Of a stretch of DNA of 64,000 nt, positions 50,248 to 59,394 are shown in pieces. This DNA comes from Flavobacterium psychrotrophum (GTDB lineage Bacteria > Bacteroidota > Bacteroidia > Flavobacteriales > Flavobacteriaceae): contig NZ_CP031557.1 in NCBI RefSeq assembly GCF_003403075.1, positions 2,728,001 through 2,792,000 on the forward strand. Direction: 5' to 3'. The notes under the pieces are model-generated. The model was not told the DNA's origin. It searched no databases and saw nothing but the letters and a program-made list of their open reading frames with translations. The first letter of the stretch is position 1; the number at the start of each line of letters is the position of its first letter. The position numbers and the translations under genes are program-made.

Positions 50248-51180
50248 ATGGCAAAATCTGTTTTAACCATTACCCTAAATCCTACTGTAGACAAAAGCAC
50301 TACAGTAGAAAACCTGAAGCCCGAGAAAAAACTACGTTGTACTGCACCTAAATATGAACCGGGCGGCGGCGGCATTAATGTGTCGCGCGGTTTGGTAAGA
50401 CTGGGTATAGATTCTGTTGCACTTTTTACTTCGGGTGGGCGAACCGGAGCGTTATTACAGGAACTTTTAGAAGAAGAAAAGGTATCCGTAAAGACGGTTA
50501 GCACTAAAGCCGAAACCCGTGAGAATTTTATTGTTGTAGATACATCACACAACGAGCAGTACCGCTTTGGTATGCCGGGCGAAGATATTACTGTTGACGA
50601 AGCTGATGAGATATTTAAAACCATTATTACCATATCCCCATTCCCTGAAATTACCGTTATAAGCGGCAGCCTGCCCCCGGGTATTGAAGCCGCATATATA
50701 GGTAAACTGGTAAGAGCTCTTAAAGAAAAAGGTTCGCTGGTTATTGCAGATACATCTGGCGATGCGCTGGAGGAAGTGCTTAAAGAAGGTGTATACCTGC
50801 TTAAACCTAACATTGGCGAATTGGCAACACTCACAGGACAAAAGGAACTGGATAACGACAGCGCAGACGAAGCCGCAAAACAACTTGTAGACGAAGGTAA
50901 AGCTGAGATCGTAGTAGTATCGTTAGGGCCACAGGGCGCTTACCTGGTTAGCAAAGACGAAACTATACATGTACCTGCACCATCAGTAAAAAAGCTTAGT
51001 ACCGTAGGTGCCGGAGACAGCATGGTAGCCGGTATGGTCAGCATACTGGCAAAGGGCGGCACACTTACCCAAATGGCACGCATGGGCGTAGCCTGCGGAT
51101 CTGCCGCTACAATGAGCAGTGGTACCGGGCTGTTTAGTAAAGAAAATGCCGAGAAGCTGTATAAGTGGTTATCTAAATAA
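50248..51180 (+). CDS. PfkB-type hexose/phosphofructokinase
   Basis: 310 aa of the ribokinase-like PfkB family. N-terminal GGGGINVSRGLVRLG, GSLPPGIEAAYIGKLV, and the C-terminal signature LSTVGAGDSMVAGMVS (catalytic Asp, anion hole) are present. Matches the 1-phosphofructokinase/tagatose-6-phosphate kinase/LacC branch; the exact sugar is not determined. No PTS genes nearby. Confidence 0.9.
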   Translation: MAKSVLTITLNPTVDKSTTVENLKPEKKLRCTAPKYEPGGGGINVSRGLVRLGIDSVALFTSGGRTGALLQELLEEEKVSVKTVSTKAETRENFIVVDTSHNEQYRFGMPGEDITVDEADEIFKTIITISPFPEITVISGSLPPGIEAAYIGKLVRALKEKGSLVIADTSGDALEEVLKEGVYLLKPNIGELATLTGQKELDNDSADEAAKQLVDEGKAEIVVVSLGPQGAYLVSKDETIHVPAPSVKKLSTVGAGDSMVAGMVSILAKGGTLTQMARMGVACGSAATMSSGTGLFSKENAEKLYKWLSK

Positions 51181-51195
51181 GTTCTTAAGAATTTT

Positions 51196-51290
51196 AAAAG
51201 GCAAGAGGCGGAAGGCAAATGAAATAATTGTCCCTGACATTTTAATTTCTTTCTCTCATGTCTTCTGCCTTATGCCTTATGCCTCTTCAC
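51196..51290. repeat. Imperfect GGCA/TGCC intergenic repeat
   Basis: AAAAGGCAAGAGGCGGAAGGCAA faces CTTCTGCCTTATGCCTTATGCCTCTT about 60 bp later, forming a long imperfect inverted repeat between two genes. It resembles dispersed intergenic repeats of Flavobacterium rather than a terminator. Confidence 0.45.
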
Positions 51291-51307
51291 TTAAATTCCA
51301 AAAATCT

Positions 51308-51589
51308 ATGACATACGATTACGCTAAAGACATTTTCGACGAACTGAAAAACTATGAAGGAAAAGCTACTTTTGAAGGTAGCGAAACGGGTATTGATTAT
51401 TTTGTGCTATTACCAAAAGAAGAACTGGACGATTTTAGCCTGGCCGGATTTCTAGAACAATATACTGCAAATACCAGCTTTGAAGTAGAGGGCAACCACA
51501 GCCTCGCTTACACGATTATCGGCATTAATGCTACGCTGCCCGACTATACCGATGATGCCGATTACCTTGCAAAACTCACGGTTTGGTAG
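51308..51589 (+). CDS. Small conserved hypothetical
   Basis: 93 aa starting at MTYDYAKDIFDELKNYEGKATF. Acidic and strand-rich (GIDYFVLLPKEELDDFSLAGFLEQY), ending DYTDDADYLAKLTVW. No recognised motif. It lies downstream of a repeat tract, in the same direction as the PfkB gene but 127 bp apart. Confidence 0.7.
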   Translation: MTYDYAKDIFDELKNYEGKATFEGSETGIDYFVLLPKEELDDFSLAGFLEQYTANTSFEVEGNHSLAYTIIGINATLPDYTDDADYLAKLTVW

Positions 51590-51732
51590 GATATGTAGCT
51601 TACACAATTAACTTTGTGGACTTCGTGAAAGCTTTGTGCAAATAGTGGTAAAACAAAATGCAAAACCCCACCAAAAAAGGCAGGGCTTGCTACATAAACA
51701 AAAAACAAACATTTAATAAAACAACCTTAGTC

Positions 51733-54609
51733 TTATAAGTTAGCCAGCTCAAATGTGAGCGCAACATAGTACAGCCCGCCTATGGTAGGCCCTGCCGCAT
51801 ACTGGTAATATTTATTATTCAGGATATTTGTGCCGCCTACTTTAGCAACTGCAAATATCGATGGTATCTTTACATTAACCTGGGCATCGGCAGTAAAGTA
51901 AGCCGATACATCGCCATTAGCTAACGTACTCTCCCAGTAAAAAGCATCCTGCCAGCGCCCGGTAACGGTAAAACCTACATTTTTAATGATTTGCCTATTG
52001 CCTATGGTAAGGTTTGTAACCCACTTTGGCGTATTAAAAGCAGTAATAAAAATATCTTTACCTCCATCTGACAGCAGGTCGTTATAACTTACATTAAAAC
52101 CTGCGGTGTAATCTTCATAAAAATTATATTTAACACCCAGCGATGAGCCAAAGCTTTTATAGGTATTAGAACTATTGGTAAACACACGGTAATGATCGCG
52201 GGCACTGCGGGTAAGCATGGCAAACACAGCGGCATCGCTGCCCACGGTGGCATCTTTAGGAACCGCAACCTCAACCTGGCCTAAGAAGCCATCGTAAATG
52301 TTATAATACGCATCCCAGTCTATCGAAACGGTATTGTTAGCAACCACACTCTTATAGCCTACTTCAAACGAGTTAATCTGCTCGGGCTTCATTTGCGGAA
52401 GGTTAGCCACTACCAGCAGGTTACGGTTATCCAGCGCAGCCTGGTTGCGGGGTGTACCGGCATCTGCAGCATCATTAACTGCGGCATTAAACTGGTCTAT
52501 AGAGGTTAATGTGTATGAATTTTCCAGGAAGCCAATACCATCATTCACTCTTGCTAATCCACCTACACGGCGCACATTGCCATTATTCACAAAAGACAGC
52601 GCCTCAAATAGGGAAGGAAAACGGAAACCATTCTGGAACGATGCCCTGAAATTGTGGTTTTGCTTTGGTGAATACACCACTGCAACACGAGGATTAAATT
52701 TGGTTTCAAACTCAGGATTACGGTCAGCACGAATAGAAGCGTTAAGCTTTAGCCTGTCGTTAAAAAACCGCTTGGTAAGCTGTACAAAGGCACCATATTT
52801 TTCATACTTCTGCTTATCGCCAAAACTACCGTTTGTCAGTGGTACATTACGTTCGGCTAACGGGCGCGAAAAATCTACAAAGTTATTACCATCCGGCGTT
52901 ACAAGGTATTGACGGTAATCAACACCGGCCTGTAAATCGAATATCTTAACATATTTAGAAAGGTCGTACTGCCCCTCTACATGGTACAGTGCCGATTTTT
53001 GCTTTAGCCATGCACCGCCGGTTTCGGGCGCACCGACAATGCCAGAATTAGCATGATCCCAGTTGTTGGTACGTATAATCGTATTCTTCAGCGCTTCAAA
53101 TTCAGGCGTACCCGGCTCTACCCTGCCCTGGTCTGCAACGGCACGTGCATTAGCAAAGGCCTGCGTTAGCGGTGTACCACCATTTATAGATGATTGTAAA
53201 GCAGTTTGAAACGCATTGCGCCAGTTGGTATTACTGGCATGGGTCAAGTCAAGGTTATCCGCCAGTGGCTTTAGGTTATAGGAGTCTCCGGTATCTTCGA
53301 TAGAGGTATATGCCCGCACATAAAATTCCTCACCTTTTAGTTCTACCTTATGGTTTTGAACGGTAGCATTATCTAGCCTAATTTTGTTGCCCCGCTGAAA
53401 CGTACCATCCATAAGGCCATAGCGATACACATAAGATACCTCAAGATTTTCTTTAATTTTGTAATAAGCACCCGCATCAAACTTGGCATTAGTTACCGTT
53501 GGGTCTACCAGGTCTTTTTCAAGATACCCCGTGCGCGATACATTAAAAGTATGCTGCTGACCATCAATATTGGTGGTAACCGCCACACGGTTATTACGCT
53601 CATCGCCATAGTTGTTCCAAAGGTCGGCCGCCGGATTATTAGTGCCCGAAAGTTCAGCAAAATCGGGGTTTCCTGTTACAAGATTGTATGGGTTCTGGTC
53701 TTTAAGCGTGTTAGATATCCAGTCAGTCCCTTTAAAATAAGAGCCATTAACTTTTATAGCAAATTTATCATTAAAAACGTGGGCATAGCGCAGCGCAGCT
53801 TCAGTAAATAGTGAAGCATCCTTATCGTTATCATTAACATGATTTACACCATTGCGCAGGTACAGGCTAAGCCCCTGGTGCGTAAATGGGCTGCGTGTTT
53901 GCAGGCTGGCAAGGCCATTAATGGCATTCATACCGTATAATGCAGATGCCGCACCGGGCGTTATCTCCATGCTCTGGATGTCTAATTCTGTAGGACCTAT
54001 GGCATTGCCAAGTGGCACACCAAGCGTGGCTGCCTGAACATCTACCCCGTCAACCAACTGCATAAACCGGAAGTTATTAGGCACGTTAAAACCACGTGAG
54101 TTTGGCACTTTAAGCGTAAGGCTTGATGTGAGCAGTTGCACGCCCTTTACATTATCCAGCGCATCATAAAATGTAGGCGCAGGATTATCTTTAATGGCTT
54201 TAATGTCAATTTTTTCGATGGAAATAGGCGACTGTAAAATACGTTCTTCCACACGCGATGCAGAAACCACTACCTCATTTAGCAATGTGTTTTCTGTATT
54301 GAGCTCTACAGCTATTTTGCTTTGTGCAGAAAGTATCTGTATTTCCCGGGACTGGAAGCCTACGCCCGAAAATACCAGTACAAACGGATAGCTTACCTGT
54401 GCACGCAATGTAAATTCACCTGACTCGTTACTCGCCGTTACTGCCGCAGGATTCCCTTTAACTGTAACGGTTATTCCCGGTAGCGGTTCTTTTAGCTGAC
54501 GGTCAGTTACCAGCCCACTGACTTCTACCACGCTGTTTTGAGCAAATGATATTGCAGAAAATAGTAAGAAAATAAGAATGGAAAATATATGGAAGTAAAA
54601 TTTCTTCAT
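51733..54609 (-). CDS. TonB-dependent receptor
   Basis: 958 aa from the ATG at 54609 with a signal peptide (FLLFSAISFA-Q). The CarboxypepD-reg-like domain (about 24-110: GLVTDRQLKEPLPGITVTVKG) is followed by the plug (VEERILQSPISIEKI, MEITPGAASALYGMNAINGLA) and a long 22-strand barrel ending in an aromatic C-terminal segment (YYVALTFELANL). Substrate unknown; no SusD-like partner is next to it, so siderophore, vitamin or small-molecule uptake is more likely than polysaccharide. Confidence 0.92.
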   Translation of the reverse strand: MKKFYFHIFSILIFLLFSAISFAQNSVVEVSGLVTDRQLKEPLPGITVTVKGNPAAVTASNESGEFTLRAQVSYPFVLVFSGVGFQSREIQILSAQSKIAVELNTENTLLNEVVVSASRVEERILQSPISIEKIDIKAIKDNPAPTFYDALDNVKGVQLLTSSLTLKVPNSRGFNVPNNFRFMQLVDGVDVQAATLGVPLGNAIGPTELDIQSMEITPGAASALYGMNAINGLASLQTRSPFTHQGLSLYLRNGVNHVNDNDKDASLFTEAALRYAHVFNDKFAIKVNGSYFKGTDWISNTLKDQNPYNLVTGNPDFAELSGTNNPAADLWNNYGDERNNRVAVTTNIDGQQHTFNVSRTGYLEKDLVDPTVTNAKFDAGAYYKIKENLEVSYVYRYGLMDGTFQRGNKIRLDNATVQNHKVELKGEEFYVRAYTSIEDTGDSYNLKPLADNLDLTHASNTNWRNAFQTALQSSINGGTPLTQAFANARAVADQGRVEPGTPEFEALKNTIIRTNNWDHANSGIVGAPETGGAWLKQKSALYHVEGQYDLSKYVKIFDLQAGVDYRQYLVTPDGNNFVDFSRPLAERNVPLTNGSFGDKQKYEKYGAFVQLTKRFFNDRLKLNASIRADRNPEFETKFNPRVAVVYSPKQNHNFRASFQNGFRFPSLFEALSFVNNGNVRRVGGLARVNDGIGFLENSYTLTSIDQFNAAVNDAADAGTPRNQAALDNRNLLVVANLPQMKPEQINSFEVGYKSVVANNTVSIDWDAYYNIYDGFLGQVEVAVPKDATVGSDAAVFAMLTRSARDHYRVFTNSSNTYKSFGSSLGVKYNFYEDYTAGFNVSYNDLLSDGGKDIFITAFNTPKWVTNLTIGNRQIIKNVGFTVTGRWQDAFYWESTLANGDVSAYFTADAQVNVKIPSIFAVAKVGGTNILNNKYYQYAAGPTIGGLYYVALTFELANL

Positions 54610-54828
54610 ATGCCCGATCTGGTTTTGATGCGGCAAATATATAAATTATCAAATACTCTATAGAATTAATAGACTAATAAAATTTACATCTCACACAAAA
54701 TTCAAGTACCCTCAAAAAACACGGCCTTTCTGAGAAATTTTAATATTTAATTGGCAATTCCTTACCAAAACATTTAAGGTTTATGAGGCATCTTTGTAAA
54801 ATCAAAACCACTTAAAAACCTTATTGCC

Positions 54829-55053
54829 ATGAAAAAAAATATCGACTTAGCAACAATCAAAAGTTTTATAGCTACCAATGCCCTTACAGAAAATGTTATG
54901 CTTATGCTGCACCCATCTAACTTTAGCAAGCTTATGACAGCGGGTAAAAGCAAAGTGAAATCGCTATGTGTTTCGGGCATCAATATTATTGAAGATAACA
55001 ATGGTGAGGTTAACGAAGGTGAAATTGATGTACTGGAAGTAAAATTCAATTAA
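54829..55053 (+). CDS. Small acidic protein of unknown family (copy 2)
   Basis: 74 aa starting MKKNIDLATIKSFIATNALTENVMLMLHPSNFSKL, then GINIIEDNNGEVNEGEIDVLEV. Same pattern as the protein at 25923-26153 (FIxxNxLTxxV, LHPxxFxxL, GIxIxxDxxGxV). Own terminator downstream. Unknown function. Confidence 0.8.
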   Translation: MKKNIDLATIKSFIATNALTENVMLMLHPSNFSKLMTAGKSKVKSLCVSGINIIEDNNGEVNEGEIDVLEVKFN

Positions 55054-55087
55054 TGAAGTAAAACTTTACACTCCCAAAAAAAACAAA

Positions 55088-55130
55088 AGCATAAAAGCAC
55101 GGAATTTACTTCCTGCCTTTATGCTTTTTT
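55088..55130. terminator. Bidirectional terminator
   Basis: AAGCATAAAAGCACGGAA and TTCCTGCCTTTATGCTT form a long, slightly mismatched stem with A/T runs on both sides, between the converging 74-aa gene and the ABC-F gene. Confidence 0.8.
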
Positions 55131-55154
55131 AATATTATAAAACTAAGGTTTTAA

Positions 55155-56792
55155 CTACTTCTTTTCTATCTCCCTTAGGTTTTCTATTTTTTTGTGTTCA
55201 AGAAACCCTTTAATATCTTCAAAGTGTTCTTTTACGCGTTTGTTACCAAACTCAAATACCTTGGTAGCCAGTCCGTCAAGGAAATCCCTGTCGTGAGATA
55301 CCAGTATCAGTGTACCGTCAAAGGCCTTAAGGGCATCTTTAATAATATCCTTGGTTTTCATATCAAGGTGGTTGGTAGGCTCATCCAGTATCAGTACGTT
55401 AACCGGTTCTAAAAGTAGCTTTATCATGGCCAGGCGGGTCTTTTCCCCTCCCGACAGTACTTTAACTTTCTTGGTGGTATCATCACCACTAAACATAAAA
55501 GCCCCCAATATAGTTTTTATCTGTGTACGGATGTCGCCTTCTGCAATGCGGTCTATGGTGTCAAATATTGTAAGATCGCCATCGAGCATTGCTGCCTGGT
55601 TTTGCGCGAAGTAGCCTATTTTTACATTATGGCCCATTTCCAGCTTACCGCCATCGTGCGTTATTTCACTCATTATGGCCTTAACCATGGTCGACTTACC
55701 TTCACCATTCTTCCCTAGAAACGCAACCTTTTGCCCGCGCTCTATTACCATATTAGCATCCTTAAACACTACGTGGTCGCCGTAAGATTTGTTTAACCCT
55801 TCAACAATTACAGGATATTGCCCTGAGCGTGGCGACGGCGGAAACTTTAAACGCAACGCAGATGTATCTACCTCATCAACCTCTATAGGAACCAGTTTTT
55901 CCAGCATTCGCACGCGAGACTGCACTTGCTCAGTTTTAGAGAAAGTTCCCCTAAAACGTTCAATAAACGCCTGATTTTCAGAAATGAATTTTTGCTGCTC
56001 TTCATAAGCCTTTTGCTGATGTACACGGCGGTCTTTGCGCAGCTCAAGGTAATGAGAGTATTTAGCCTTGTAATCGTAAATGCGGCCCATAGTAACCTCT
56101 ATGGTACGGGTAGTAATATTGTCTACAAAGGCGCGGTCGTGGCTTATAACCATAACGGCCTTTGCGCTGTTTATCAAAAAGTCTTCAAGCCACTGTATAC
56201 TATCAATATCCATGTGGTTTGTAGGCTCATCCAGCAGTATAAGGTCGGGCTTTTGTAATAGTATTTTAGCAAGCTCAATGCGCATACGCCATCCACCGCT
56301 AAACTCAGATGTTGGCCTGGTAAAATCTTCGCGTAAAAAACCCATACCCGTAAGTACTTTTTCTACTTCGGCCTCATAGTTTATCTCTTCTATCGAATAA
56401 AATTTCTCACTAAGCTCAGACACCTTTTCGATAATCTTATAATACTCGTCAGATTCATAATCTGTACGCACGGTAAGTTCATCGTTAAGCGCATCGATCT
56501 CTGCCTTCATTTTAAAGATCCCGGCAAATGCCTTAGATGTTTCTTCAAATACTGTGGCATCATCATGCGTAAGCAAATGCTGCGGCAGGTAAGCAATAAC
56601 AGTACCTTTAGGCGAAGATATATTGCCTGTAGAAGGTTTGCTCTCCCCGGCTATAATTTTAAGCAGGGTACTTTTACCCGCACCATTTTTCCCCATAAGG
56701 GCTATTTTGTCGGTCTCGTTTATAGAGAAGGACACATCGCTAAAAAGGGTGGTACCGCCAAATTGTACCGAAACAGCATCTACAGTAATCAT
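55155..56792 (-). CDS. ABC-F family ATPase (EttA/YbiT-like)
   Basis: 545 aa with two nucleotide-binding domains and no membrane segments. Walker A GKNGAGKST and GKNGEGKST, signature motifs SGGWRMR and SGGEKTR, Walker B LILLDEPTNH and LILDEPTNH; the linker with the ABC-F arm (about 240-320) is present. Such proteins act on the ribosome; some confer antibiotic resistance, but housekeeping EttA/YbiT-like members are common and better supported here. Confidence 0.9.
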   Translation of the reverse strand: MITVDAVSVQFGGTTLFSDVSFSINETDKIALMGKNGAGKSTLLKIIAGESKPSTGNISSPKGTVIAYLPQHLLTHDDATVFEETSKAFAGIFKMKAEIDALNDELTVRTDYESDEYYKIIEKVSELSEKFYSIEEINYEAEVEKVLTGMGFLREDFTRPTSEFSGGWRMRIELAKILLQKPDLILLDEPTNHMDIDSIQWLEDFLINSAKAVMVISHDRAFVDNITTRTIEVTMGRIYDYKAKYSHYLELRKDRRVHQQKAYEEQQKFISENQAFIERFRGTFSKTEQVQSRVRMLEKLVPIEVDEVDTSALRLKFPPSPRSGQYPVIVEGLNKSYGDHVVFKDANMVIERGQKVAFLGKNGEGKSTMVKAIMSEITHDGGKLEMGHNVKIGYFAQNQAAMLDGDLTIFDTIDRIAEGDIRTQIKTILGAFMFSGDDTTKKVKVLSGGEKTRLAMIKLLLEPVNVLILDEPTNHLDMKTKDIIKDALKAFDGTLILVSHDRDFLDGLATKVFEFGNKRVKEHFEDIKGFLEHKKIENLREIEKK

Positions 56793-56855
56793 TACAGGTA
56801 TTTTTTAGAGCCGCAAAGATAACCATTAGCCCCTATTATACTATAATGTGCTGAA

Positions 56856-56884
56856 AATAAAAATGCCCCCGCAAAGCAGAGGCA
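56856..56884 (-). terminator. Terminator after iaaA-like operon
   Basis: Minus strand TGCCTCTGC TTT GCGGGGGCA (9 bp with G-U pairs), then Ts; ends the transcript of 57215-58057 and 56931-57215. Confidence 0.65.
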
Positions 56885-56930
56885 AATAAGTTTATAAACC
56901 ATAAAATTTAAATGACAAAATTGGCAGAGG

Positions 56931-57215
56931 CTATCCCGCTACATTTGAGCTTATAACTATAATGACCAATATAAATATTACAATACTTAACCAAAATGAA
57001 ACCAGCAACAACTTGCGATACCCTTTAAGGTCTTTATGTAATGCAACATCATTTACATTGTGGCGTATTGCGGCATCTACCGCTTTAAAAGACGGTCGCC
57101 CGCCTTTATCTACAACATCTTCGCTATAATAACGCTGGTATCTGGAGCTAAGGCGTAAGTTTAGCATAACTTTAATGGCTATAAGTCCTACCACTATATA
57201 ACTAAGGATATCCAT
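56931..57215 (-). CDS. Small two-helix membrane protein
   Basis: 94 aa: N-terminal membrane segment (ILSYIVVGLIAIKVMLNL), basic middle (LSSRYQRYYSEDVVDKGGRPSFK) and C-terminal membrane segment (LLLVSFWLSIVIFILVIIVIS). Shares one base with the stop of the isoaspartyl peptidase gene, so co-transcribed. Unknown function. Confidence 0.7.
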   Translation of the reverse strand: MDILSYIVVGLIAIKVMLNLRLSSRYQRYYSEDVVDKGGRPSFKAVDAAIRHNVNDVALHKDLKGYRKLLLVSFWLSIVIFILVIIVISSNVAG

Positions 57216-58057
57216 TACTGAAATACTACTATATTTTCTCCGTCAAAACTCGCAAATACCATACTAGGGTGCGAATCCTGATGAAAGATATTACCATTTG
57301 CATCAATAGCAATGGCACCGGCAAAGCCATCATAAGGTTTTAATTCGGCAAAGGTTTTTTCAAAAGCATCAGCAATGGGCAGACCATCGGTAATACGGGT
57401 TACAATTTTAGCAGCTGTGGCATTACTTACAATGTCTTCACCAACGCCGGTACAGCTAACACCACAATGGGCATTTACATAGTTACCCGCTACGGTAGCA
57501 CTGTCTGATATACGGCCTACCATTTCAAAACCTTTACCTCCGGTAGAAGTTGCAACAGCAAGTTTACCATCAGCATCTAATGCTACACAGCCTACGGTTC
57601 CTGTACCTGTAGCGGCGAGTTTATTTTCAAACTCAGCGCGTCTTTCAGGTGTTTCAGTGCTAAACTCAGCAAAGCCATTTTTATGGGCAAAATTTGTTGC
57701 GCCTTCACCCCCCAGTACGCGATCGTCATAAGGCATCAGTTGTTCAGCGACCTTAATGGGGTTCTGAACATTCTGTATGTTTATAACACCGCTAAGTTTT
57801 TGCGTAGTACCATCCATAAGAGCTGCGCTCATGCGTATCTGTCCGTCGCTTTGTATCTGCGAACCTATACCGGCATTAAACAGCGGGCTGTCCTCCAACA
57901 GTGTAACGGCATATACCACAGTTTCGGTAGCAGTATGGTTTTTAAGATATTCATAAGAAGCCTTTACGATAGAAACAAGCGCTTCTTGCTTGGCTGTTTT
58001 TGTTTTTATATCAGTAGATGATTCACTAAAAAAACCACCGTGTATTATTACTTTCAT
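57215..58057 (-). CDS. Isoaspartyl peptidase / L-asparaginase (Ntn-hydrolase)
   Basis: 280 aa, type 2 asparaginase/isoaspartyl aminopeptidase (EC 3.4.19.5). The autocatalytic cleavage site is G-TVGCVALDADG (nucleophile Thr after cleavage), with STGGKGFEMVGRISDSATVAG and GVSCTGVGEDIV forming the active site. In organisms with cyanophycin it hydrolyses the beta-Asp-Arg dipeptides released by cyanophycinase. A TAACTTTG box for it is at 58110-58117. Confidence 0.92.
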   Translation of the reverse strand: MKVIIHGGFFSESSTDIKTKTAKQEALVSIVKASYEYLKNHTATETVVYAVTLLEDSPLFNAGIGSQIQSDGQIRMSAALMDGTTQKLSGVINIQNVQNPIKVAEQLMPYDDRVLGGEGATNFAHKNGFAEFSTETPERRAEFENKLAATGTGTVGCVALDADGKLAVATSTGGKGFEMVGRISDSATVAGNYVNAHCGVSCTGVGEDIVSNATAAKIVTRITDGLPIADAFEKTFAELKPYDGFAGAIAIDANGNIFHQDSHPSMVFASFDGENIVVFQ

Positions 58058-58109
58058 TTGTTGTTTGGTTTTATTTCACCGAGTCTCACAGACAATTTTT
58101 TTTGTATCG

Positions 58110-58117
58110 CAAAGTTA
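58110..58117 (-). promoter_or_regulatory. -7 box of isoaspartyl peptidase gene
   Basis: TAACTTTG on the minus strand, 53 bp before the ATG at 58057; suggests a transcript separate from cphB. Confidence 0.5.
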
Positions 58118-58211
58118 CACAAAGAAGGCACAAAGTTTCGCAAAGGTTTTTATTCCCTGCAAAGCTTTGCGCCTCATTTATAATTTAAAATTCAAAATTT
58201 AAAATAATATA

Positions 58212-59150
58212 CTACTCCTTGTCATCTGCACTCACACTTGGGTCGCTGTCTGCTTCCAGGGGAGTGTATAGCGGAATAGAGTATTGTGAGTTATGTATCT
58301 CCATTTCTTTAGTATTGAGGTCGTAAGTATCGTACATACTCATTACATGTACTACCATATTGTTTATAGATATTGGCCTGCCAAGGTCTACCTGTGTTAA
58401 GTTAGTATCCTTAATCTGGCGTCCGTCTACTAAAATAACAAGCCCAGAGCCTATGGCTTCCATTTTGCCATCACCGGTAATCAGCAGCCCGGTATCTTCG
58501 CCCAGGCCTATGCCCAGCGTACGCGGATTACCTACAACCGCCTGAAATAGGCGTCCCATACGGCCACGCTGCACAAAGTGGGTATCTATAATTACATCCT
58601 GTATAAGGCTAAGGCCGCTGGTAATTTTTACCTCACCTTTTAAAAGCGCCTCACTACTGCTGCCCTGATAGATCATGTTATTGCTTGCAGCCGCAGCACC
58701 GGCACTGGTACCGGCATATATAAACTCTTCGTTCTTAAACTTTTCAAGAATGATGTCGTGCAATTTTGTACCGCCTAATATAGAGGTAAGGCGCAACTGG
58801 TCGCCGCCGGTAAACATTACCACATCGGCAGCCTGTATGCGTGCCAGTATTTCGGGGTCGTTTGTCTGTTCGCGTTTCTCGATATACATCACGCCCACGT
58901 TCTCAGCCTTTAAGTACGCAAATGCCTTTATATATTCTGGCCCTACCTGGCGCGGTATTACTGATGCCGTTGTTATTACCTCGATACGGCTTTCTTCACC
59001 GTGCTTAGATTCACGGATGATGCGCCTTAAAATACCGGTTTCAAAAAAGTTTAGGTTATTAGCTACATTCTGGTCAAAAGACGCTTCTGTAAAGCTGCCT
59101 TTATCTACAGCCCCTCCTATAATTATTAGTTTTCCCTGTACATTACTCAT
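58212..59150 (-). CDS. cphB: Cyanophycinase (S51 family)
   Basis: 312 aa Ser-hydrolase of the S51 peptidase class I glutamine-amidotransferase-like fold. Catalytic Ser in YAGTSAGAAAASN, MFTGGDQLRLTSIL, and the later DTHFVQRGRMGRLFQAV block common to cyanophycinases (GLGLIQDVIIDTHF). Degrades cyanophycin to beta-Asp-Arg. Divergent from cphA; the -7 box (59155-59162) ends five bases before the ATG, so its mRNA is likely leaderless. Confidence 0.92.
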   Translation of the reverse strand: MSNVQGKLIIIGGAVDKGSFTEASFDQNVANNLNFFETGILRRIIRESKHGEESRIEVITTASVIPRQVGPEYIKAFAYLKAENVGVMYIEKREQTNDPEILARIQAADVVMFTGGDQLRLTSILGGTKLHDIILEKFKNEEFIYAGTSAGAAAASNNMIYQGSSSEALLKGEVKITSGLSLIQDVIIDTHFVQRGRMGRLFQAVVGNPRTLGIGLGEDTGLLITGDGKMEAIGSGLVILVDGRQIKDTNLTQVDLGRPISINNMVVHVMSMYDTYDLNTKEMEIHNSQYSIPLYTPLEADSDPSVSADDKE

Positions 59151-59154
59151 GCTG

Positions 59155-59162
59155 CAAAGTTA
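59155..59162 (-). promoter_or_regulatory. -7 box of cphB
   Basis: TAACTTTG on the minus strand, so close to the ATG (59150) that transcription would begin at or next to the start codon. Confidence 0.55.
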
Positions 59163-59394
59163 GTTTAAAAAGATAAAAACGCCATTCTCAGTTAATTATT
59201 TCTTACTTGAATGTTACCAAAAGAAGCGCTTTGCAAAATATTTGGTTCAAATATACTTTTTAATTATTTTTTTAAGTAAATTTCTAACGACGAAACACAA
59301 TTTAAAGCACTTGTGTTAAATTTCAGTAAAAAACTAAATATCAGCACACAATTTACCAGAGATAGACTAACCTTATTCCCCTTTTTGCCAATTT

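Noticed and set aside
52445..52912. 155-codon plus-strand frame within the TonB receptor gene
   Set aside because: Antisense shadow of a clear receptor; no independent signal.
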